Source: Caldisericota bacterium
GTDB lineage: Bacteria; Caldisericota; Caldisericia; B22-G15
DNA length: 6,570 nucleotides
Direction of reading: 5' to 3'
Assembly (NCBI GenBank): GCA_003648245.1
Contig: QMOO01000068.1
Coordinates: forward strand, 1-6,570
The notes beneath the pieces were generated by a model. It saw nothing but the letters and a program-made list of their open reading frames with translations, was not told the origin of the DNA and made no database searches. Position numbers and translations under genes: made by a program. How positions within the stretch are numbered: the first letter of the stretch is position 1; each line of letters opens with the position of its first letter. This document shows positions 1 through 5,057 of the stretch, piece after piece.

Positions 1-80
1 TCATAAGGATTGGCAACTGCAAGTTTTCTCTTCCCAAGTTTCTTTGCTGCCTCAATAAGTTCATCGAAATTTTTAAGCAT
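1..80 (-). CDS. ptb: Phosphate butyryltransferase (phosphotransbutyrylase), N-terminal fragment
   Basis: Only the first 26 codons are in the window; the gene runs off at position 1. The visible N-terminus (MLKNFDELIEAAKK, then KRKLAVANPY) fits the phosphate acetyl/butyryltransferase family. Those enzymes typically open with an F-x-E-L helix followed by a K-K/R-x-A-V-A strand, the first strand of the Rossmann-like fold. The enzyme would convert butyryl-CoA (or isobutyryl-/isovaleryl-CoA) plus phosphate to the acyl phosphate and CoA in the cytoplasm. That acyl phosphate is the substrate of the kinase encoded immediately upstream. The ATG at 78-80 is chosen because GGAGGT (85-90) lies 4 bases before it. 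The gap to the buk stop is 10 bases, so the two genes are very probably co-transcribed and translationally coupled. The order buk-ptb is the reverse of the clostridial ptb-buk order. The assignment rests on a short N-terminus plus context; a phosphate acetyltransferase of the same family cannot be excluded. Confidence 0.75.
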   Translation of the reverse strand, partial: MLKNFDELIEAAKKLGKRKLAVANPY

Positions 81-84
81 ATTT

Positions 85-90
85 ACCTCC
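85..90 (-). promoter_or_regulatory. Ribosome binding site of ptb
   Basis: GGAGGT on the minus strand lies 4 bases before the ATG at 78-80. It begins immediately after the buk TAA stop (91-93), so ribosomes ending buk would be placed on it. This suggests coupled synthesis of kinase and transferase. Confidence 0.8.
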
Positions 91-1152
91 TTAAGTATAA
101 ATTTTGACTTCTTCCTCTCCCCGAAGAACTCTCAATGCACCAAGAGCAAGCGCTTCAAGCTCCTTCTCACCCGGGAAGAGGACAACAGGTGCAATAAATG
201 AAACCCTTTCTTTTATTAGTTCTACAAGTCTCTTTGAATTAACAACTCCTCCTGTAAGAATAATCTCATCCACATCTCCCTTGAGAACTGTTGCATCTGC
301 ACCTATCTCTTTTGCTATTTGATATGCCATAGCCTCGAAAATCAGCCTGGCAAAATCATCTCCCTCCTCTATTCTTCTCTCCACTTCTCTCATATCGTTG
401 GTACCCAAGTATGCAACAACACCACCTTTCCCCATAAGCTTCTTTTTAATCTCTTTTTTTGTATATTTTCCTGAAAAACACATCTTTACAAGATCACCGG
501 ATGGAAGACCACCGCTTCTCTCAGGAGAAAAAGGACCACCAGAACTTGCATCATTTACATCCACAATTTTTCCCTTCATAAATGGAGCAATTGATATTCC
601 ACCACCTATATGTCCAACAATAAAATTAAAATCCGAAAGAACTCCACCTTTCTCTTTTGCTCTTTGAATTGCAACCCTTCTCATATTCAATGCATGTAAA
701 CGAGATTTTCTTTCAATTTCTTTAAGCCCTGATATTCTTGCAAGAGGAATAAACTCATCAACAACCACTGGATCAACAATAAATGCAGGAATCCCAAGAG
801 GCTTTGCAATTTCATAAGCAATTACAGCTCCAAGATTGCTGGCATGCTCAATTGGAGCATTCTTCAAATCTTCTATCATCTTTTCATTGACTGAATAGGT
901 ACCTGCAGGAACTGGATGTATAACACCTCCTCTTCCTACCACAGCCGAAAGTTCTTTTAAGTCTATATGGTTTTTATTTAGAAAATCCAGGACAGCCTCT
1001 TTTCTAAATTGATATTGATCAAATACTTTATCAAATTTAGAAAGAAATGATGCCTCATGGGTTATAGTTTCTTTTAAGACTTCCTCTTCGTCTTCAAAAA
1101 ATCCAACTTTTGTACTGGTTGAACCAGGATTAATAACAAGTATTTTATACAC
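91..1152 (-). CDS. buk: Butyrate kinase (or branched-chain fatty acid kinase)
   Basis: Cytoplasmic kinase of the acetate/butyrate kinase branch of the ASKHA superfamily. It transfers the phosphate of butyryl phosphate to ADP, giving butyrate and ATP, the energy-conserving last step of butyrate or branched-chain acid fermentation. At 353 residues it has the usual family length and looks complete. Visible motifs are the N-terminal phosphate loop INPGSTSTK (7-15), GRGG (73-76), HASNLGA (103-109), HALNMR (153-158), the second phosphate motif VGHIGGGISIAP (179-190), the DASSGGPFSPERSGGLPSGD stretch (201-220), YLGTNDMREV (248-257) and the adenosine-site LTGGV (299-303). The start is a GTG at 1150-1152, supported by GGGAGG (1159-1164) and by the family's usual M-Y-K/R-hydrophobic opening. 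It overlaps the end of recN by 8 bases and is followed 10 bases later by ptb, so it sits in a coupled operon. Butyrate versus isobutyrate/isovalerate preference cannot be read from sequence. Confidence 0.95.
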   Translation of the reverse strand: MYKILVINPGSTSTKVGFFEDEEEVLKETITHEASFLSKFDKVFDQYQFRKEAVLDFLNKNHIDLKELSAVVGRGGVIHPVPAGTYSVNEKMIEDLKNAPIEHASNLGAVIAYEIAKPLGIPAFIVDPVVVDEFIPLARISGLKEIERKSRLHALNMRRVAIQRAKEKGGVLSDFNFIVGHIGGGISIAPFMKGKIVDVNDASSGGPFSPERSGGLPSGDLVKMCFSGKYTKKEIKKKLMGKGGVVAYLGTNDMREVERRIEEGDDFARLIFEAMAYQIAKEIGADATVLKGDVDEIILTGGVVNSKRLVELIKERVSFIAPVVLFPGEKELEALALGALRVLRGEEEVKIYT

Positions 1153-2857
1153 CTTCTACCTCCCTTTGTTTTAATAATTCTCTTGCATGATTTATGGCTG
1201 TATCTGTAACTTTCAAACCACCAATCATTCTTGCTATTTCATAAACCCTCTCATCATCTTTAATTCTTCTGGCAGTAAGGTAGGTTTTACCTTCGGAGAA
1301 GTTCTTTGTTAGAACAATATGAATCTCACCAAGGGAAGCAATCTGGGGAAGATGAGTTATAACTATAGTCTGTAGATTCTTAGATAGATTGAGAAGCTTT
1401 CTTCCAACCATCTCTCCAACCCTCCCCCCAATTCCCTGATCTATCTCATCAAAAACTATACAGGGTATCTCTTCTTCACTGGCAAAAATTGTTCTTATTG
1501 CAAGCATTATTCTTGACAATTCTCCCCCTGATGCAATTCTATTTAAGGGTTTCTCGCTTTCACCTGGATTTGGTGCTATATAAAACTCTATCATTTCAAA
1601 TCCCCAGTTGTACGGTTCAAGTTTCTTTCCATTAAAAGGCAAACCATCTTCACTTTCTTTCTCCAAAAACTTTATATACACCTTTGCCTTCTCCATTGCA
1701 AGATCAGAAAGTTCCTTTTCTATTTTTTTTTCAAGAATTCTTGCGCCTTCTTTTCTTTTTTCTCTCAGTAATTTACCTATTGATATAAGTTTGTCCTCAA
1801 GCTCCTTCTTTTCCTTTTCAAGATTCTCAAGTTTGTATGTTCTATTATCCAGCTCTGAAAGCTCCCTTTTAGAGGTCTCGAGAAAATCCAGAATATCTTT
1901 AGTGGTTTTTCCATACTTTCTTTTAAGTTCATCGTATGTGGAGAGTCTTTCCTCTATGCTCTCTAGCTCATTTGGATCAAATTCTATTTCCTCTTTTCTT
2001 TTTTTAATAGAATCCACAATATCCAATAATTTTGATTCTACTTCTTCAAGAATAGGTAAAAATTCCTCTGTTTTCTTATCAACATCCTGAATCTCACCAA
2101 GGAGTTTCTCTGAAAGAGATACCGATTCAACTGCACTTCCCTCTTTTCCTTGAAGCAGAGAGAACACATTCTGATAGATCTCTTTAAGTTTTGACACATT
2201 TCTTAGTATGCGGCTTTTTTCTAATAGCTCTTCTTCTTCTGACTCACTTATTCCGGCATTTTCAATTTCCTCTATAATGAATCTCAGATAATCTTTTCTC
2301 CTTTGGGCTTCCTCCTGTGTGGATCTAATTTTTTCAATTTCTTTCTTCATATTTTTGTATCTTGAAAGAATCCTTGCAAATTCTTCTCTTTCTTTTAAAA
2401 ACTTCTCTCCTATAAATCTATCAAGTAACTCCAAATGTTTGGCCCTGTTCAAGAGAGATTGAGGTTCATGCTGACCGTGAATATCTATAAGTATTTCGCC
2501 AATCTCTCTATACAGAGAATATGGAACCACCATACCATTTATTCTAAATTTTTGTCTGCCCTCTTTTGGAATCTCTCTCTGAAAGAACAACACTTCATCT
2601 GAAATGCCCATTTCTTTAAGTTTACTAAGGGCTCTCCTGTTACGAGAAATGTCGAATGTGGCTGATAAAAGAATTTTATCAGTTCCTTCTCTTAACATCT
2701 CCTTTGAAAATTTATTTCCTAAGGTAACCCCCAGCGCTGTTATTAAAATTGACTTCCCGGAACCTGTCTCTCCAGTTATTACATTTAAACCCTGTCCAAA
2801 TTCTACAGATAGATCTTCAATAATCGCAAAATTTCGTACATTAAGATTTATTAACAT
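1145..2857 (-). CDS. recN: DNA repair protein RecN
   Basis: SMC-like ATPase of double-strand-break repair and recombination, acting on DNA in the cytoplasm with RecA. From the ATG at 2855-2857 it is 570 residues, the normal RecN length. The order is canonical: N-terminal LINLNVRNFAIIEDLSVEF (2-20), Walker A GETGSGKS (29-36), the RecN-typical GRQKFRING (100-108) and IHGQHEPQSLL (126-136), and a long charged coiled coil (about 150-400). These are followed by the ABC signature ASGGELSR (442-449), Walker B CIVFDEID (466-473) and the H-loop ITH (500-502). An in-frame TTG at 2873-2875 would add six residues. I reject it because RecN proteins normally begin M-L-x-x-L and because the TTG sits inside a likely -10 box. 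Neither start has a Shine-Dalgarno sequence. The stop overlaps the start of buk by 8 bases. The regulator gene lies 53 bases upstream on the same strand, in the place where argR is often found in Firmicutes. Confidence 0.96.
   Translation of the reverse strand: MLINLNVRNFAIIEDLSVEFGQGLNVITGETGSGKSILITALGVTLGNKFSKEMLREGTDKILLSATFDISRNRRALSKLKEMGISDEVLFFQREIPKEGRQKFRINGMVVPYSLYREIGEILIDIHGQHEPQSLLNRAKHLELLDRFIGEKFLKEREEFARILSRYKNMKKEIEKIRSTQEEAQRRKDYLRFIIEEIENAGISESEEEELLEKSRILRNVSKLKEIYQNVFSLLQGKEGSAVESVSLSEKLLGEIQDVDKKTEEFLPILEEVESKLLDIVDSIKKRKEEIEFDPNELESIEERLSTYDELKRKYGKTTKDILDFLETSKRELSELDNRTYKLENLEKEKKELEDKLISIGKLLREKRKEGARILEKKIEKELSDLAMEKAKVYIKFLEKESEDGLPFNGKKLEPYNWGFEMIEFYIAPNPGESEKPLNRIASGGELSRIMLAIRTIFASEEEIPCIVFDEIDQGIGGRVGEMVGRKLLNLSKNLQTIVITHLPQIASLGEIHIVLTKNFSEGKTYLTARRIKDDERVYEIARMIGGLKVTDTAINHARELLKQREVEGV
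1159..1164 (-). promoter_or_regulatory. Ribosome binding site of buk, inside recN
   Basis: GGGAGG on the minus strand lies within the last codons of recN, 6 bases before the GTG start at 1150-1152. It supports the GTG as the true start of buk and makes recN-buk translational coupling likely. Confidence 0.8.
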
Positions 2858-2865
2858 CCATATAT

Positions 2866-2874
2866 ATTTTATCA
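2866..2874 (-). promoter_or_regulatory. Likely extended -10 promoter of recN, with leaderless start
   Basis: The minus strand reads TGATAAAAT (2874 to 2866), an extended -10 box (TG-n-TAAAAT). No recognisable -35 lies about 17 bases upstream. The last base of the box is 8 bases before the recN ATG (2857), so initiation 6-9 bases downstream would fall at about 2857-2860, on or just before the start codon. The whole 2858-2910 spacer is A/T-rich. It contains no GC-rich hairpin that would end transcription from the upstream regulator gene, so read-through into recN is also possible. Inferred from sequence pattern only. Confidence 0.5.
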
Positions 2875-2910
2875 AAAAACAAACAATTTAAAATAGAAAA
2901 TTTTTGAAAT

Positions 2911-3369
2911 TTAAATTTTGATATTTATTAGTTTTGCACGAACACCATCCAGCTTGTTCAGTTTATTTTTTAATTCTTTATGCTTTTTCTCATCTCCTAC
3001 AAGCTCAAGTATTATAAGACCGGTATCTGAACATTCGTCCAGCACACCGTCATGGATACCTAACCTTGTTTTTATTATGCACCCCCATGCAGTCAAAATT
3101 TTTTGGACAGTGGGAGCATCCTTTTTTCTTTTATCAACTAAAATCATGAGTATGCTTTTATTTAGGATCTTGGTCTTTTTTTCATTTTCTGGAACTTTGA
3201 GTGCATAGTAGCATCTTTTTGGAGAGAATATGATTCCTTCATTTTTTAACTCTCTAATTATCTTACTTACCTCTTTAGTATCGAATCCTAAAATCCTGGA
3301 GATATCTCCTGTTTTTAACGGTTTCCCCTCCTTTTTAAATACATCGACAACTAATTTTTTCTTATCCAT
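2911..3369 (-). CDS. Transcriptional regulator: winged helix fused to TM1266/ACT-like domain
   Basis: This 152-residue protein has two parts. Residues 1-58 form a winged helix: a hydrophobic first helix, a helix-turn-helix around PLKTGDISRILGFDTKEVSKIIRELKNEG (17-45), and a wing containing SPKRCYYAL (49-57). Residues about 71-152 match the small ferredoxin-like/ACT-like domain of Thermotoga TM1266-type proteins, called iron-only hydrogenase system regulators. The evidence is the strand SILMILVDKR, the helix APTVQKILTAWG, the IIKTRLGI strand, the GLIILELVG strand, and the terminal LNKLDGVRAKLINIKI. There are three cysteines (53, 97, 113), the first inside the wing motif. The ATG at 3367-3369 has AGGAGG (3375-3380) 5 bases upstream. 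The protein probably binds DNA as a dimer through the winged helix and senses a ligand or metal through the C-terminal domain; the ligand is unknown. It is transcribed away from the oxidoreductase gene and towards recN. It resembles ArgR in size and position, but the ArgR oligomerisation domain with its GDDT motif is absent. Confidence 0.85.
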   Translation of the reverse strand: MDKKKLVVDVFKKEGKPLKTGDISRILGFDTKEVSKIIRELKNEGIIFSPKRCYYALKVPENEKKTKILNKSILMILVDKRKKDAPTVQKILTAWGCIIKTRLGIHDGVLDECSDTGLIILELVGDEKKHKELKNKLNKLDGVRAKLINIKI

Positions 3370-3374
3370 CTTTG

Positions 3375-3380
3375 CCTCCT
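3375..3380 (-). promoter_or_regulatory. Ribosome binding site of the regulator gene
   Basis: AGGAGG on the minus strand lies 5 bases before the ATG at 3367-3369 and fixes that start. Confidence 0.8.
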
Positions 3381-3387
3381 GTTTTAA

Positions 3388-3396
3388 ATTTTATCA
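3388..3396 (-). promoter_or_regulatory. Likely extended -10 promoter of the regulator gene
   Basis: The minus strand reads TGATAAAAT (3396 to 3388), identical to the box before recN; both are preceded by TT. A start near 3381 would leave a leader of only about a dozen bases carrying the AGGAGG site. No clear -35 is seen. It lies back to back with the oxidoreductase promoter (3436-3444), so a protein bound between them could control both genes, including its own. Confidence 0.45.
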
Positions 3397-3435
3397 AATA
3401 TGAAATGAAAATAAAACAATTTAAATAAAGGAAAA

Positions 3436-3444
3436 TGGTATAAT
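3436..3444 (+). promoter_or_regulatory. Extended -10 promoter of the oxidoreductase gene
   Basis: TGGTATAAT is a perfect extended -10 element (TG-n-TATAAT) in the divergent intergenic region. A start near 3450 gives a leader of about 25 bases to the ATG at 3475. The upstream DNA is A-rich and lacks a convincing -35. A perfect 8-base palindrome ATTTAAAT (3419-3426) sits in the -35 area. An imperfect 17-base palindrome (3441-3457, one mismatched pair) overlaps the -10 box and start site. Either could be an operator, but both are A/T-only and may be chance. Confidence 0.65.
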
Positions 3445-3464
3445 TATTTAAAAATTAACAAAAT

Positions 3465-3471
3465 GGAGGAG
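3465..3471 (+). promoter_or_regulatory. Ribosome binding site that decides the oxidoreductase start
   Basis: GGAGGAG lies just before the ATG at 3475-3477, with GGAGG 5 bases away. An in-frame ATG at 3463 overlaps this site, has no ribosome binding site of its own and would sit only about a dozen bases from the predicted transcript start. The 3475 start is therefore preferred. Confidence 0.8.
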
Positions 3472-3474
3472 ACA

Positions 3475-4518
3475 ATGGAAAACCTTTTTTCAACAATTAA
3501 GATTAAAAACCTTGCATTAGGAAATAGAATTGTTATGCCACCGCTTGCTGTAAAGAATCCTGAGACAGATGGATTTGTTAATGATGTAGTTATAAATTAT
3601 TACTCTGAAATGTCGAAACTAGGAATGGGTTTAGTTATAACAGAAAATGCCTTTGTAACCCACGACTCAAGGATCATGCCAAATCAACTTCTCATTTCAG
3701 ATGATATGTTTATTGATGGTCATAGAAAACTTGTTAAATCAATTCATGATAATGGAATTCCTGTAGCTTTAGAGATAAATCACGGAGGGATAAATATAAA
3801 AGAAGTACCTGAAGTGAGGGGAATGTTATCAAATTTAGAGGAGAAAGAATTCGTGTTTAATGGTGGCCCGAAAGAAGGAATTGGATACTCATCATTGAAA
3901 GAAATTCCTATAAAGGAGATAAATAGAATAGTTAAGTTTTTTGGTGAAGCAGCAAAAAGAGCAAAACTGGCTGGTTATGATATGGTAGAAATTCATTCAG
4001 CTCATGGATTTCTGTTAAATCAGTTTTTATCCCCTATAACAAACAACAGAAACGATAAATATGGAGGCAACCTTAAAAATAGAATGAGATTGCTCCTCGA
4101 GGTCGTTGAGGAAGTTAGGGGAAATGTAGGAGAGAATTTCCCAATTAGTGTGAGATTTCCCCTTTCAGATAATCCTCCACAGAAAGAAATATGCCCAGGT
4201 GGACTCAAACCTGAAGAAGGTATAATTATAGCAAGAGAACTTGAGCATATTGGAGTTGATTATATTGATGTGTCAGGTGGATACTGTGGAAGTAGACCAA
4301 GAGAATTAAAAAATATTGAGGGATACTTTGTTCCTTATGCAAAAATTCTTAAGGAGAATCTCAAAATCAGAGTAAATGTTACTGGAGGAATAAAAACTCC
4401 CCAATTTGCAAACGAGATTATAAAAAATGGTTGGGCTGATACTGTAGGAATTGGAAGAGCACTTCTATTGAACAAGAACTGGATTAAGGAAGCAAAAGAG
4501 AAGTTAGTAAGTTTTTAG
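3475..4518 (+). CDS. Old Yellow Enzyme-like NAD(P)H:flavin oxidoreductase, FMN-only
   Basis: TIM-barrel FMN protein of the Old Yellow Enzyme / 2-enoate reductase family, 347 residues from the ATG at 3475. Such enzymes usually reduce activated C=C bonds of enals, enones or enoates with NAD(P)H; the substrate here is unknown. Visible family features are NRIVMPPL (17-24) after the first strand, GLVITENAF (52-60), and the hallmark HSAHGFLLNQFLSPITNNRNDKYGG (174-198) with its His pair H174/H177, followed by NRMRLLLEVV. Further on come SVRF with R227, the phosphate-binding VTGGI (302-306) and GIGRALL (324-330). The protein ends after the barrel, so the 4Fe-4S and FAD/NADH domains of two-domain 2-enoate or 2,4-dienoyl-CoA reductases are absent, as is a CxxC cluster motif. 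The usual Q-L-x-H-A-G-R stretch reads EINHGGIN (100-107), losing the Arg and the flavin-contacting Gln. The gene diverges from the regulator, which may control it, and overlaps the next gene tail to tail. Confidence 0.92.
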   Translation: MENLFSTIKIKNLALGNRIVMPPLAVKNPETDGFVNDVVINYYSEMSKLGMGLVITENAFVTHDSRIMPNQLLISDDMFIDGHRKLVKSIHDNGIPVALEINHGGINIKEVPEVRGMLSNLEEKEFVFNGGPKEGIGYSSLKEIPIKEINRIVKFFGEAAKRAKLAGYDMVEIHSAHGFLLNQFLSPITNNRNDKYGGNLKNRMRLLLEVVEEVRGNVGENFPISVRFPLSDNPPQKEICPGGLKPEEGIIIARELEHIGVDYIDVSGGYCGSRPRELKNIEGYFVPYAKILKENLKIRVNVTGGIKTPQFANEIIKNGWADTVGIGRALLLNKNWIKEAKEKLVSF

Positions 4519-4997
4519 AATCTACCAAAAAGTTGAGATAGAAGGTTTCTTATACTGTTAAAATCTCCCCTGAGCATAAGTTTTAATTTTTCACCAGATG
4601 TGGTTGTTATAAAAAGAGTATGGGGATTCTCATATTCCACATCTCCATCTTCATCACGGGAAACACTACCTTTCTTAAGTCTTATTTTACCCACATTTGA
4701 GGGGGTTATGAAAAAGTTCCCTTCTGTTTCTTTTAATATTTCCTCTGGATCCATATCAAAATATCTTTTATAAAAAGTAAAACCTGTCCCGAGTTTGGCA
4801 AAAAATTGTCTTACCTTACCTCTTCCCTCTTCTTCAAGTTTCTCTGCTCTCTTTTTTGCCTCTTCTTTTATTAATTCTTTTCTGAAACGAGCAAAAATCA
4901 TCCTTTTATTTGTAATAACAAGGTTGTAAAGAATGCTTTTAAATAAACCTTTCTTTAAACTCACATTGGGAAGTGCTCCCAGAATTTTCTCTTCCAT
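4515..4997 (-). CDS. Uncharacterised protein with bacterial PH-like domain and inserted coiled coil
   Basis: This 160-residue protein has no signal peptide or membrane segment, so it is probably cytoplasmic or peripheral. The stretch YNLVITNKRMIFARF (24-38) is the strand-turn-strand seen in bacterial PH-like (bPH / GRAM-type) domains, where T-x-x-R-hydrophobic is typical. A charged helical insertion follows (about 40-90, KELIKEEAKKRAEKLEEE and then DPEEILKE). The fold then resumes with NFFITPSNVGKIRLKKGS (94-111), HTLFITTTSGEKLKLML (126-142) and a closing helix (about 145-158). The layout looks like one PH-like barrel split by a helical hairpin. The ATG at 4995-4997 has AAAGGAG (5006-5012) 8 bases upstream, and a strong extended -10 lies at 5041-5049. 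Its last codon and stop overlap the oxidoreductase gene by 4 bases on the opposite strand. Function is unknown; lipid or protein binding is a family-level guess only. Confidence 0.8.
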   Translation of the reverse strand: MEEKILGALPNVSLKKGLFKSILYNLVITNKRMIFARFRKELIKEEAKKRAEKLEEEGRGKVRQFFAKLGTGFTFYKRYFDMDPEEILKETEGNFFITPSNVGKIRLKKGSVSRDEDGDVEYENPHTLFITTTSGEKLKLMLRGDFNSIRNLLSQLFGRF

Positions 4998-5005
4998 AAT
5001 TTTTT

Positions 5006-5012
5006 CTCCTTT
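5006..5012 (-). promoter_or_regulatory. Ribosome binding site of the PH-like protein gene
   Basis: AAAGGAG on the minus strand lies 8 bases before the ATG at 4995-4997. Confidence 0.7.
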
Positions 5013-5040
5013 CTATGAATCAGATAACAGTATTTTTCTA

Positions 5041-5049
5041 ATTATATCA
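5041..5049 (-). promoter_or_regulatory. Extended -10 promoter of the PH-like protein gene
   Basis: The minus strand reads TGATATAAT (5049 to 5041), a perfect extended -10. It sits in the 60-base gap after the metallopeptidase stop (5058-5060). A start near 5034 leaves a leader of about 37 bases. No -35 is recognisable. It suggests the PH-like gene can be expressed independently of the peptidase gene upstream. Confidence 0.6.
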
Positions 5050-5057
5050 TTAAATTT

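Noticed and set aside
10..667. Three plus-strand open frames of 63-89 codons
   Set aside because: They are antisense to the well-supported buk and ptb genes and have no recognisable domains or convincing starts.
1608..2090. A 160-codon open frame on the plus strand, very rich in Ser and Phe
   Set aside because: It lies antisense to the recN coiled coil. Its Ser/Phe composition is what the complement of Glu/Lys-rich codons gives. It has no ribosome binding site or family resemblance.
2873..2875. TTG as an earlier recN start
   Set aside because: It adds six residues not typical of RecN, has no ribosome binding site and overlaps the likely -10 box; the ATG at 2857 gives the normal family N-terminus.
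2858..2913. Possible terminator hairpin (AAAATTT...AAATTTT) after the regulator stop
   Set aside because: The stem is A/T-only and arises from low-complexity DNA, with no GC core, so it is unlikely to end transcription.
2604..3208. Two plus-strand open frames of about 95 codons
   Set aside because: They are antisense to the recN N-terminus (with its Walker A motif) and to the regulator; low-complexity Ser/Phe composition, no supporting signals.
3463..3465. ATG as an earlier oxidoreductase start
   Set aside because: It overlaps the GGAGGAG ribosome binding site that serves the in-frame ATG at 3475, and it has no site of its own.
4020..4208. A 62-codon minus-strand frame inside the oxidoreductase gene
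   Set aside because: It is the reverse of the conserved OYE hallmark region, so it is a shadow of that gene.
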